Source of the DNA: Bromus sterilis
Taxonomy: Eukaryota > Streptophyta > Magnoliopsida > Poales > Poaceae
Length of the DNA: 64,000 bases
Assembly (NCBI GenBank): GCA_950022295.1
Contig: OX465596.1
Coordinates: 4,898,001 to 4,962,000, forward strand
Reading direction: 5' to 3'
Shown: in pieces, positions 11,736 through 22,112 of the stretch
Numbering within the stretch: position 1 is the first letter of the stretch
Layout: every line of letters begins with the position of its first letter
The notes under the pieces: generated by a model
The model's database searches: none
What the model was told of the DNA's origin: nothing
Seen by the model: only the letters and a program-made list of their open reading frames with translations
Made by a program: the position numbers and the translations under genes

Positions 11736-13431
11736 TGAAGGGAATATGCCCGAGAGGCAATAATAAAGTGGTTATTATCTTATTCCATGTTTATGATAAA
11801 TGTTTATTTTCATGCTATAATTGTGTTAACCGGAAACGTTAATACATGTGTGTTTAATAAACAAAGAAAAGGTTCCTAGTAATGTCTCTCTTTATACTAG
11901 CTTGTTGATTAATGGATGATCAAGGTTTCCTGATCATTGACATTGGATGTCGTTAATAACAAGGTCATATCATTGGAGAATGATGTGATGAACATACACC
12001 CACAGTAGTTATAGCAATACGATCATGTCATCAAAATTTCTATTGCTGTATCAAACTTTCACGAAGTAACCCTAATCCTTAGACCATGAGATCACGTCAA
12101 TCACTGACACCGGAAGAGTACTTTGATTCCATCAAACGTCACACCGTAACAGGGTGATTATAAAGGTGTCGTTGGGTACTTGGAAAGTGTTAGTTGAGGC
12201 TCGTGGATCAAGAGTGGGATTTGTCCATCCAGATGACGGAGAGATATACTCTGGGCCCTCTCGGTGATATCACATTGACATCGCTTGCAAGCACGTGACT
12301 GGCTCACGAGGATGTTATATCACGGAACGAGTAAAGAGTACTTGTCGGTAACGAGATCGAACTAGGTATGGAAGATACCAAATGATCGGATCTCGGACAA
12401 GTAAAATATCGCGAGACAAAAGGAATTGGTTACGGAGTAATGGTTCACACGATCACTAGTTCATCGTTGAGTAAGTGGGAGTCATCATGGATCTCCAGAT
12501 CCCTCTGATGATTATTGATCGGAGAAGAGTCTCTGTCATGTCCATTTTATTCACGAACCGTAGGGTGACACACTTAAGGATTCGTTGACGCGTTTGAGTG
12601 GATACGGAACGCCGGAGAATATACTGGACAGCACATGGACTGTTTTGATAAAACTGCTGGAATAGTTTCGGTATATCAAAATAGTGCAAGGGGATAATTG
12701 TTAATGTGTTCATTGAATGAAGTGTTCATCAATGAAGTACTCATTAAATGAAGTGTTCATTAATTTGAGTGACATTAAACAAGATAATTAAAAGTGTTTT
12801 AATGTGATAAACTCTTGGAATTTTGAGTGGAGAATTATGGAAGTTATGGGAATAATGTGTGACCCTTTGTTTTTGTGAGTGGAGAGTCCACCCACATGAT
12901 GAGGGGAGAGGTGGGGGCACCTCTTGGGGCGTGCTACCCCTTGGGGGCTGCCTCCCCCTCCTATATATAGATGGGTGGAGACCCCTCTACACACAAAATT
13001 CCTCCATCTCTCATATGCCCTTTGGTTGGCATCTTCCTCCCCTTGCTAGCTGATCCAGTTTCACGAGTACGGTGCTTAGGCGAAGCCCTGCTCAAGATCT
13101 TCTCTACCACCACCACCACTATGTTGTAGTGCTGCTGGAGTTCCCGAGGATCCACTACTTCCGCTGCCCAACTGGAGCAAGGGGCGGAGGTCGTCACTGA
13201 TCTGTACGTGTGACCGACTACGGAGACGCTGCCCGTTCGTGGCGTCAAGTCTTCATCACGACCTTGAGGTCGGCGAGTGTTCGACTACATCACCCACGAG
13301 AATAGTTCTCGTTAAAGCTTTTGGTCTTCGAGGGTGAGTCCTTCTCAAACCGTTACAAGTGATCTTCTAGATGTGATCTTGGCTGTTACAACCGTAGGAA
13401 AAATTTTGTTTTCTATGCAACGAACCCTTCA
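11736..13431 (+). repeat. Right LTR of G1
   Basis: 1696 bp with the same ends as the left LTR. It carries many private differences from both the left LTR and G2. It is followed at once by TGACTAGC of the F LTR. Confidence 0.9.
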
Positions 13432-13757
13432 TGACTAGCTTGAGTGACAGAAACATGAGTCTAGGGGATGTGTTGTTGCCACAAGGGGGAAAACAACGGT
13501 GCTTGTACTTGCGGGTGCAAGGATTGTTTACTTTACGCAAAGTTATTTAATGCAGTTGTCCGTTGCTTTGAGTTTACACTTTGGGTGGGATTCGCAACTT
13601 AATACCAGCGAGATGTTCTGGATAGATATCTCAAGGTGGATGATTAGTAGGTACGTAGATGCAGATGGATTTCGGTCTACTTGTCTTGGCGTACCGCCCA
13701 TGCTTTTGAGCCTCTTCCTTTCTTTATAGCATAATTAGCATTGGTTTGCGCACATAA
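13432..13757 (+). repeat. 3' LTR of element F, right segment, truncated
   Basis: The F LTR resumes by repeating the 83 bases already present at 4582-4664. It then continues like the C LTR (compare 47060-47310) until CATAATCCTGTCA near 13757. The rest of the LTR, including its terminal CA, is missing. Unrelated sequence follows. Confidence 0.85.
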
Positions 13758-13766
13758 TCCTGTCAC

Positions 13767-14228
13767 ATGAAAACCATGGAGAAGAAGGTACTTGTTGACT
13801 ATTATTATTATCCTCTAGAGCAACAGAAAAAGGCATTTGAGAGAGTTTCAGCCTGTCTCCTAGAGAAATCAGAAAACATTAGACAGCATAGCAGCACCAT
13901 TAAAGAGATAATCAGAGAAGCGAGAAACTATATGGAAATAGTATGTGATGCGTCTAAGAAAATACATGATCTTACTGATGTTTCCTCGGACCGTGCTGCT
14001 TCACTATTAGTCGACAGCCTAAAGAAAGCCCTTTCAGAGATTCGTGATGCAATGGATGCGCTTCAGAACAGTACAGACGCAACATACCTCTCACTCCATC
14101 CAGAAGAAATGTCCCCCTACGAGGATTTGTCCGACACAGGCTACATTGGATTTTGCGGTGAAGGTTTTGATGAAGATTACCATCAAGACATGGATGATGA
14201 CTATGGTCACTACGTGCGCTCCACCTAA
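13767..14228 (+). CDS. Unknown 153-residue protein or terminal exon, acidic C-terminus
   Basis: I do not recognise this protein. It starts at an ATG ten bases after the truncated F LTR and ends with TAA. The first 110 residues are rich in Lys, Glu and Ser, with helix-like spacing (QQKKAFERV, SLKKALSEIRDAM), as in a coiled coil. The last 40 residues are acidic and aromatic (DEDYHQDMDDDYGHY). The composition looks like real coding sequence, unlike the transposon around it. The LTR joint just upstream suggests that a 5' part was cut away, so it may be a truncated last exon. About 170 bp of AT-rich sequence after it could be a 3' UTR. Confidence 0.5.
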   Translation: MKTMEKKVLVDYYYYPLEQQKKAFERVSACLLEKSENIRQHSSTIKEIIREARNYMEIVCDASKKIHDLTDVSSDRAASLLVDSLKKALSEIRDAMDALQNSTDATYLSLHPEEMSPYEDLSDTGYIGFCGEGFDEDYHQDMDDDYGHYVRST

Positions 14229-16171
14229 GGATAGTGGTCACCACGCTAACCTATCTGATAACTGGTTAGCATGTGCAAGTTTAAGCATAAGTTCCTACTT
14301 ATCTTTCGCAATGGCCAGTATGATTATGGTATTTAGTCTAATGAATTATATAAATAATGTATGGAGAACTGTGCTCATATCTTCACCTTGAAAACCTTCT
14401 ATGTTCGAAGTATATCTGGTAATGTATGAACATGTATCCCCTGTGCTATATTAATCTTGTGTAGTTCACCTATGTACCATTTATGCTTTTGCCTTCTGGT
14501 GTCGACTTTACATTTTAATAATCCGCTGAAGGCATAGATCCAAAACTTCTATATTGTTAAACATGTAATATATCTGAACTATGGGCAAGATGGACTCCAT
14601 TACATCGATAAGTACGGCCACCAACAATTTACCAATGCCACAGATTAGATATAAGTAGTAATGAACTATTTACCAATTTACTAATGCTAAGAATATGAAC
14701 ATGAACTATATGAGCATGAGCATGAGTAGTAATAAGAATCCTTCATTATATGAACATAGATACATAGTTCATTCTGCGCTATCTATTACAGATTCGATAT
14801 AAGAAAATGATATAAAATCCTTTTTTCAATGTTAAAAATTAAAAAGAGAGGTTGTGCTTCGAAGCTCTAAATATCCACGTCCAGATAGCCTTAGTTTTAA
14901 AGATATACCACTTATAGACAACGCAGAATGAACTATTTACCAATTTACTAATGCTAAGACTGTCTTCTTACAACTCATGCTCATGTTGTTTTTTTATAAC
15001 TGTTTAATGTTCTGCTATACTCCTAAAAAATATGTCAACAATTCCATTTAAATATACTTGCATTGCAAAAAAAAACCAGTTCCTATGCTTTCAAAACTTG
15101 GTCTGCTCTCGCCCTTTGCGCCATGGGCGCAACGGGTCATCTAGTATATATAAAGTTGGTTCACGTACACATACCCAATATAGCGTTCAGCATCCAGTTA
15201 TACTACTACATGCCGGCCGCAAACATCACAAGTTCAGCATCCAATTATGCATTTACAACAATATAAAGCAGACAGCAGAACACTGTTTCAACACGTCAAA
15301 TTTACATGCTACCACCAGGAAAATATAAGATCTAACTCTGATGGTTCGACAACTCCATGAATTCTCGCACTAAGTTGACATGTCTGAAGTCGTTGAACCA
15401 TAGAATCTGATCAATCATGTTGATTTCTGAAAGGCCTAATCATGTGCCACTGTGCTGGTGGTGCACTATTGATGCTCGCTCTGACGGTCTCACCTGCAAG
15501 AGGTTAGATAAACTGTCATTATCTTGCACAAAGTTAACACATGTGCAAAGGAAGAATGCTACCTGTAGAGAACTTTTTGATATGAATGGACTACCGTCAC
15601 AATTAGACTATTGTTAAGATGGTTTGTTAGCCTCTGCATTTTCCCCAAATCCTACCTGATAAGATATACTCTACAAGACCTCAAACACACAATATTTTTC
15701 CCAGATTTGAATAATAGTTCTGACTAAGGATGACGATGGATAAAAGTATAAGCAATTGATGTTTTCTCGCCCTGAAAAACACAGGTACTTATGGATACAC
15801 CAACGGCATGTCTAGCAAAACGTGAAAAGACTCCAACAGGATACCACCACCGACGGTGCAGATTACTCAACTATTGAAATACTGTCACCAGTATTAAAAA
15901 CAGGAAATGTACTTCTAAAGTAGTCTTAGACTAGATTATTGATGGTTTGTTAGCCTCTGCATGAATTCTCTCATTCCAAATAAAACTCTACAAACTATCT
16001 CAGCAAAGTATAAGATGATGATAGCATTAGTAAAAAGTGGTTGGTTATTCATCAACAGGAACAAAGCAGATCAATTATGAAGGAAATTTTAATGAATCGA
16101 TGAAATGGCAGTGCACTTTTAAATAACATAGGGCCAAATTCAAATGACCTTTCCTAACATTAATTAAGGCA
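14229..16171. other. AT-rich intergenic stretch
   Basis: I see no convincing gene in these 1.9 kb. AACTATTTACCAATTTACTA occurs twice (near 14665 and 14932). A candidate Helitron end lies at 15116-15144. On the minus strand, two short segments near 15590 and 15500-15410 are bounded by AG and GT and end in a stop. They could be last exons of an unknown gene, but the evidence is too weak to call. Confidence 0.5.
15116..15144 (+). mobile_element. Candidate Helitron 3' terminus
   Basis: A perfect 7-bp stem (TTGCGCC / GGCGCAA, loop ATG) is followed after eight bases by CTAG and then T. This is the layout of a Helitron 3' end: a GC-rich hairpin, about ten bases, CTRR, insertion before T. The element would lie to the left of 15144. 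I could not find a matching 5' TC end between 13757 and here, so it may be truncated. Confidence 0.45.
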
Positions 16172-17438
16172 CTAAAGGAAATTATACCTTTTGAACCACT
16201 TCGGTTTGGAAGATTTCTTATTTGCTGGTGGTGGTGCAGAATCAGGTCGGAAGGCATCAGACTGGTGAGCTGGATCAGAATTAACAAGAATGAATTGCAT
16301 ATGGCAGCTCATGCATATGCATGTGACTAACAAGAGCCAAATGCTGAAATATAATAAGTAATCATGAATGTGTGACTGTCTTCGAATCCACCAGGCAACT
16401 TTATATACATGGAAAATGTATTTTTGTCAAGAGACACAAAAATAAAATGCTAAAAAACTCAAGCTAAGAGGTAAAGATTGCTTATTTTCTCATCATGATA
16501 CTAGTTTTTTGAAATAACACATACCTTCTGGCAGATCATAAGAAAAGAAGACATTAGCTCCAGGAACAAAGCCAATTGTGTAGAAGTCCTGTGAGGTGTC
16601 CAATATTCGCTTCTTTGGAGGAACCGTATCTGTTGTCGAATCAATGAAGCCAACATTAAGAAGTTGTAATCGGCAACATCTCTAATACAAGATTACGGAA
16701 GATCTATGGAAATCCCAAGTGAAAAGTTCTGGATGATACTAGAGGATCCGCAAACTTCTAAAGATTCAAGCGAAGGTATATGGCATATGGGTTCCAGGAC
16801 AGGTATTGTATCTAAAAAACATGCAACCATCAAGCTGCATCAATTTGGACATTGGTATCCAAATCATGGGCACAAGAAAAATGATATTCAAATCAAGTTG
16901 TCATCAAGCTTGTACAAGACCACACAATCAGAACACTTTCCCATTTGTGTACTTAGGAGCTCAACAAATCAGTACTGTGAATAGTTGTGTACCATTTTAT
17001 TTATTTATTTACAGAACTTCATAACAATTGATTCATAAAAATATTAGTATCAACATTCGGTTGGCTCAGAGCACTGAAATTTTGTTCACAGGACGTAAAG
17101 ATAAGCGTCGAACTATTTATAGTACATTAGTTGTTTCCCTGAGTCATGATTGTCAAAATACTCGTTTGCTACTCATATACAGATATTTTATCATTGGTAA
17201 CATTAAGCCAATCTGAACTGGACCAGGGTGAAATAAAAGCAATTGATGAACAGGAGATGAGAAAAGATAAAACATTACTTGTCAACTCAAAAGAGCAATG
17301 GAACTTACAAAGATAGAATGGCAGGTCTGGTCTAGCAATTACTTTCATGAGAAGATCCACCAAACTATATACCGTCTCTGACGGATGGAACTCAGCCTCA
17401 AGGATGTAACTATCAGGGAATCGAACCCTCACCACTGC
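16172..17438 (-). other. PUX1: PUX1-derived UBX exons 3 to 5 of the chimera
   Basis: Exon 3 encodes VRVRFPDSYILEAEFHPSE and PDLPFYL, the first half of a PUX1 UBX domain. Exon 4 completes it with PPKKRILDTSQDFY and GFVPGANVFFSYDLP. Exon 5 encodes the PANKKSSKPKWFKR tail, four extra codons and TAG. UBX folds like ubiquitin and docks on the N domain of CDC48/p97. The split codon at the exon 3/4 joint restores the Tyr expected in PUX1, which supports the exon borders. Confidence 0.85.
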
Positions 17439-18481
17439 CTGTAGTTAAGAAGGTTAGCAACATAATGAAATTTGCCCTGAAACAAGATTCAGAAAGAGAA
17501 CAAAAAGGCAAAACAAACAATTTTGCAAATAAACGATCAGAATTATGTGCATCATTTTGAAGTATTTGTTCATAAGATTTCGCATGCCGGTAGCTACCCC
17601 CAAAGTATTCAAGTAGCAGGATGCCCAGAAAAGCAGAAAGGTCATTCAGGCTGAGTTTTAACATATAAACAGTAAGTAACATGAAGTATGAAGAACCAAT
17701 ACTCTGGTAGGTAGAACAGGAATCAGAAGGTCAGCTATTTCTAATGTGCATGATAATTATCAGGTGCAAAGCAACATTTCCTTAACGAATGCAGTGCGCT
17801 GCAGGTGGTGATGAATGGAAATGGCGCATGTCAGACAACAAATCGTGATTCATCTGTTCCTTGGAACAATACTACTAAGTAAGCAGCATATCGATCCAGA
17901 GCAGAGGGTAGGAAGTCACCTGTTCCTTGGAGGTAAGGTTTGGATCGACCGCAAAGTGTATCTCGTGCATGAGGCGCTCGACCATGTTCAAGGTGTAGGG
18001 GCGCCTGGTCTCAGAGTTGATAGTCTTGTCCATGATGATGGTGGCGATGTCCCTGAACCGGGAGGAGAGCTGCGCCTCCCTCTCCTTGCCGGAGACCTGG
18101 AGTTCCCCTTTCTCCAGAATCTGCAGTCGAGTTTTGATGAAATCAGCACGGAAATTCTCAGGCCCATCCGTCCAACCAATCGACATCCACCGGAAGAGAA
18201 GATAGCAGAGTTGGGGAAAGGGAGGGGCGTACCTCGAGGCAGATTTGGGTGAGGTCGTCGGTGGAGAAGGCCTTGATGAGGACGCACTTGAAGACGTTGG
18301 AGTAGACGGTGTGGGACTGGAGCACCTCGTCGAGGTCCTTCTCGACGCTCGTGCGCCAGAAGAGCACCTTGTTTGGTAAACAGGCGATCTCTAACCGCTG
18401 GCCGGCCTTGCGCAGCCGCACCACGGCCAAGTTGGTGAGCCGATTCTGCGCCACCGGCTGCACCAGGGATGGGGGAAGCAT
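16172..18481 (-). CDS. Chimeric gene model: SBDS N-terminal half fused in frame to PUX1 UBX half
   Basis: Minus-strand exons are 18481-18233, 18120-17920, 17438-17309, 16629-16525 and 16269-16172. They total 783 bases (260 codons plus TAG). All four introns are GT-AG. Phases are 0, 0, 1, 1 and agree at every joint; no internal stop occurs. Exons 1-2 encode the SBDS FYSH domain and most of its central helical domain. Exons 3-5 encode a PUX1-type UBX domain and its KPKWFK tail. In the parent families SBDS promotes release of the anti-association factor eIF6 from 60S subunits, and PUX1 binds the AAA ATPase CDC48 through UBX. The chimera lacks SBDS domain III and the PUX1 N-terminus. Its SBDS part has lost six codons in frame. 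The start is the only ATG at the SBDS N-terminus. Expression cannot be judged from sequence; it could be a young pseudogene that has not yet decayed. Confidence 0.72.
17920..18481 (-). other. SBDS: SBDS-derived exons 1 and 2 of the chimera
   Basis: Exon 1 (83 codons) carries SLVQPV, RLTNLAVVRLRK, VEKDLDEVLQSHTVYSNV and TQICLE, the conserved landmarks of the SBDS N-terminal domain. Exon 2 (67 codons) carries ILEKGELQVSGKERE, FRDIATIIMDKT and MHEIHFAVDPN. Compared with family members, about six codons are missing before IKAF, where SBDS normally has AKSKDL. Several conserved positions are changed, for example FKC where SNVSKGVL is usual. The next SBDS exon, starting at the residues after SKEQ, is absent. 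Confidence 0.85.
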
Positions 18482-18694
18482 AAGCGGGAAGGATTTGAAG
18501 AAAGATTACAGAAATCTCCAAAGAAGGAAGCCAAGAAGGAAAAACTGCATGAAGAAGGCGGATCTCCCCCCAAGAACGTAACCAGGGTCCATTTGAGGCG
18601 CGAGAATCAAGAAGGGGGCGTACCTTTTCCTGGACCCCCCGCTCGGGGTCCGCTAGCGAGGCCGGCGGCGCGCGACAGCCGCCGCCTCGGACGC

Positions 18695-18862
18695 CTACCG
18701 GGACCGAAGTAAGAAGAGCAGTAACGCGACAAGCACCAGCGAGACCGCGAGCTTCTCGGCCCAGGTGGTCGGGCGGCGGGGCTCCTCCAGCCCAGCCAGC
18801 GTCGGGAACCAGGTGAGGAGGAAGATGACGGCGACGAAGACCTTGGTGGTCCATGGAACCAT
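18695..18862 (-). CDS. Small unknown protein, 55 residues, two predicted membrane segments
   Basis: ATG at 18862 is the first ATG after the TATA box at 19003-19010. It has G at -3 and G at +4, a favourable start context. The protein has two hydrophobic stretches (KVFVAVIFLLTW and LAVSLVLVALLLFLL) joined by a short polar loop with EEPRRP. It ends in RSR and TAG. I do not recognise the family. It lies on the same strand 214 bases before the chimera start, so the two may share a transcript, or this may be an upstream gene or ORF. In-frame extension past 18862 would run through the TATA box and is not favoured. Confidence 0.55.
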   Translation of the reverse strand: MVPWTTKVFVAVIFLLTWFPTLAGLEEPRRPTTWAEKLAVSLVLVALLLFLLRSR

Positions 18863-19002
18863 TGCTTTGTGCGGGTTCCGTCTAGAGAGCTGGTGGGATC
18901 GGATTTCCGTATGCTGCGACGGGAACGAACGACGGTGGATTTCTGTCTGTTGGCACGAAACTGGGAGCGAGGGCGTTGGGCGGGCCTTCTTCCGGTTTGG
19001 GG

Positions 19003-19010
19003 ATTTTATA
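19003..19010 (-). promoter_or_regulatory. TATA box for the minus-strand transcription unit
   Basis: The minus strand reads CCTATAAAATCCCC. It lies 141 bases before the 55-codon ORF and about 520 bases before the SBDS-PUX1 start. Transcription would be expected to start about 30 bases downstream, near 18970. Confidence 0.5.
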
Positions 19011-19875
19011 GGCGGCGGCGAGCCGACTTGAATCACCGTTGCTGCCTGTTTCCATCAAGGAAACTGGGAGTGGGAGGCACCCTTTTTGTCTCACTGCCGT
19101 GTGGGCCCACCTGCATATACAAGTACAAAAGAATTAGAAAAAAATTTGGAAAAGGAAAATAATGAGAAATGGATCAGCAGGCTGGCAATGCAAGCTCCAG
19201 GTCAAGCTGACTATCAACAACAATAAATGGAGAAACTAATCTAACAGCAGAAACTTCAAAAATAAAAATCTCTTAAGGAAGGCACAGCAAGCAAAAAGTT
19301 TGCTTGACTCATCAGTCCATGGAGGCACCATGCTGATGTAAAACTTAATACTGCCTAGCCTACTGAATTTGTTGTCCTATAACACCAATACCCTTCATCA
19401 TTTACTAACAACCAAAGTGCAGCACCCTGACCCTCCAATGCATGTTACCTATATATACTATCGATGCCACTCCCAAACTACAACTTCTTCTTTCTTTCTT
19501 AAACACAATTCTGGAAACCGTACGGCAAAACGACACTAGTTAATCTACGACAAAAGGAACTAAAAAGGGTATTAATCTACGCCAAAAAAGCTACACTTCT
19601 CTAGCTAAGGATGGAAATATCATCATCACAAGGTGGGTATTTCATTCCATCCATCACATACTCAACTTTTTTTAGGGTAATATGCTGCACATTTTTTAAG
19701 GAACACACATCCGCATCATTGAGATTAATTATCGTCCAACAAGGCATCCATCCTCAGGTACTACATAACTACACGCACCGAGCGGATTTTCTTTCCATCT
19801 CCACTCTAAGGCGTTGTACACAACAATAATAGCAATCTGGCAAACACCCGAGTCAAAAACATGTGGATGAATTAC

Positions 19876-20014
19876 CTGCTAGTCTTTTCATCAAAGGCCT
19901 TCTCTTGTGGTTTGCAGGTATCATAAGCATTGCCTCGCCTCTCAGCAAACCACAACCAATCAGCTTCTTTCCATGCTAGCACACCCCGGAACAACTTCTC
20001 CATGACACGGAACC
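19876..20014 (-). pseudogene. Exon remnant of an unknown gene, repeat copy 1
   Basis: A 139-base open segment lies between an AG acceptor (CACCTAG) and a GTAATT donor. It encodes a peptide with MEKLFRG, EADWLWFAERRGNAYDTCKP and a Lys/Glu-rich end. I do not recognise the family. The same exon recurs in copies 2 and 3, where an extra T after TTCGCT breaks the frame. Copy 1 is thus the least damaged version. Confidence 0.45.
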
Positions 20015-21204
20015 CTAGGTGATAACGGCATACACATTCAGTCCATAATTGTCAAGGTTATAACATAAGGCGTGACAGTTACTGTAATATGGGCAGAACA
20101 GTGTAACAACAATTACTTCTTCGACTGCTAACTATGTCATGTGGAGTGCCTTTTTCTAACAAGTGGCTAGTGTTTGCAAAGCTTGTCAAGTTGTGCAATC
20201 CTAAAGGTGTTGTACGAATAAACTGTGTGGCAGTGAGATATTTACAATTAGTCCATGGAGGCACCATGCTGATGTAAAACTTAATACTGCCTGCTGAATT
20301 TGTTCTCCAACAGCAACAACCTTCATCATTTACTAACAACCAAAGTGCAGCACCCTGACCCTCCAATGCATGTAACCTATACTATCGATGCCACTCCCAA
20401 ACTACAACTTCTTTCTTTCTTAAACACAATTCTGGAAACCGTACGGCAAAATGACACTAACTAATCTACCACAAAAGGAACAAAAAGGTCTGGGGCGGTC
20501 ATACTCAATGACACTGGAGCCCACCTTGAGATTGAGGAACAGACTTTCCCAAGAAGACAAAAGAAGAAGAAAGGTGTATATTCTGTCAACATAGTTTTTT
20601 GTACAGATTATATACATGCTGTAGAGATTTTAGATCAAAATAAATTTGTTTGATGGGTTTAAATCAAAATAGCGCCCAAACCCAGAAATAGAAACTTGTA
20701 GTTTTGAACTAGCGGTACCAGTTCCAGTGAGAGAAAAATTCCACAAAAGTATGAAATCTACCTGGGAATTTGTGGAAGCTATGATTGAAAATCTAACTCA
20801 AATTAGCAAGTTTTCATACACCAAAATATTAGAAAACACTTTGCAAATGCTTGCTTTTGAGAGAAACAGGGTAGCAAGGGAAGCTGACCTTGCATAAAAG
20901 TTTCCAGTAACTACTCTCATGCAACAGAGACAACTATCAAAACCCCCCTGAGAACCGACAAAACAAAAACGCATGTTTCCAATAAGCACTTGGGAAGGCA
21001 CACACACAAGCACAATTTACCATAGCAAAACCATATGCAACTAAATATGATAATTAGATGCTGACCATGCATGATAGGATGCAGTTACAAAAACAATGTA
21101 TAGTATTGTCCACCTCAAGGTTCTGGGGTGTTACATAAGGCGTTGTAAACAAAAATTGCAATCTGGCAAACACCCGAGTCAAGAAGATGTGAATGAATTA
21201 CCTG

Positions 21205-21345
21205 GTAGTGTTCTCATGAAGGCCTTCTTGTGGTTTGCAGGTATCAAAAGCATTGCCTTGTCTCTCAAGCGAAGCACAACCAATCAGCTTCTTCAGCTTG
21301 TGCCATAGCCATGTCTAGGATTTCATCAAGCTTCTTGGTCTTGTT
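21205..21345 (-). pseudogene. Exon remnant of the same unknown gene, repeat copy 2, frameshifted
   Basis: The minus strand encodes KKLDEILDMA, then EEADWLCFA followed by TGA. Adding no base but reading past the extra T restores similarity to the copy 1 exon (GNAFDTCKP). A GTAATTC donor follows at the left end. The one-base insertion is shared with copy 3. Confidence 0.45.
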
Positions 21346-22112
21346 TACTTTACCTCTGCAAGGCCACATAACAGTAAGAACTTGGTTGGAAGTGTTTCAT
21401 GGACTACGGGGTTACAAACAATAATCTTCTCAGAGAGTTATCTTTTTATTCTTTGGTATTAGCAAATAAGGAACTTGGAGGCTAGCATCAAGTAATTATG
21501 TCTTCTCAGCAAGCTATGTTTTTATTCTCTGCTATTTGCAAATAAGGAACTTTGAGGTTAGCATCAAGCAGGTCTGAAATGCTGAAATTGAGTTGGTTGC
21601 GGAAGACTTCCTAAATTACAGCTGGTGTAGCCTTTGGTTCAGTTAAGCAAGAAATCACTATTATTTCACTGCCAAACTATCCACAACCCTTTACACTATC
21701 TCTCTCTAAAAAAACCATTTACATTATCATGCACTGATTGCGGAGTCACATAAACCCAGCAGCGAGGACTGTAACCCGTTTACTTTATCCTGGCCTGGGA
21801 CAAATTTGCTATGATTTGTAGATTTCTAACAATCTATCACATGTGTGGAATAAAACTCATAATTTTTAGGTTGATTCTCGTGTTCTTTTCTCTAGCTACT
21901 GCACTTTGTGTTGTGAAAAACGTTTGTCAAACTTACTGATTTTTCCTTCAGAAGTTCTGTTGCCAAGACGCACATTGTATCATGTTCCGAACAGTGCCTT
22001 TTTCTAACAAGTGGCTAGTGTTTGCAAAGCTTATGAAGTTGTACAATTCTAAAGGTGTTGTACGAATAAACTGCGTGGCAGTGAGATATTTACAATTAGT
22101 CCATGGAGGCAC

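Larger units (their letters stand above)
4945..13431 (+). mobile_element. Copia element G1 (BARE/Angela-related, degenerate)
   Basis: Two LTRs of about 1.7 kb (TGAAGGGAATATG ... CCCTTCA) flank a 5.1-kb internal region. The primer site matches initiator tRNA-Met and the tract is AAGTGGGAGAC. The internal region keeps only scattered traces of Copia pol. It has lost its open frames, so the element could move only with help from another element. The left LTR resembles G2 more than its own partner. No simple 5-bp target duplication is present. Confidence 0.9.
1..13757 (+). mobile_element. Element F: 3' part of a non-autonomous Athila-like Gypsy retrotransposon, truncated at both ends
   Basis: The window opens inside gag. 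Downstream come a retropepsin domain, a 2.9-kb untranslated region, a polypurine tract and an LTR starting TGATACGTCC at 3721. No reverse transcriptase or integrase lies between protease and LTR, so the element is non-autonomous. The LTR matches that of element C (46095-59327) up to about 13757, after which it is lost. The last third of the LTR is therefore deleted. A Copia element (4945-13431) and an extra Copia piece (4665-4944) interrupt it. Assignment to the Athila lineage rests on the gag and protease type and on C's tRNA-Asp primer site. The family name is left open. Confidence 0.85.

Noticed and set aside
15410..15620. Possible last two exons of a minus-strand gene
   Set aside because: AG and GT borders and a stop exist, but the segments are short, no family is recognised, and they do not continue the PUX1 frame without a stop.
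13757..18481. A Helitron carrying the SBDS-PUX1 chimera
   Set aside because: The Helitron-like 3' end at 15144 points the wrong way. The element would lie to its left and the chimera lies to its right.
17988..18854. 288-codon minus-strand open frame overlapping the chimera
   Set aside because: It is another frame of the GC-rich SBDS exons and their introns. It has no SBDS or other family signal.
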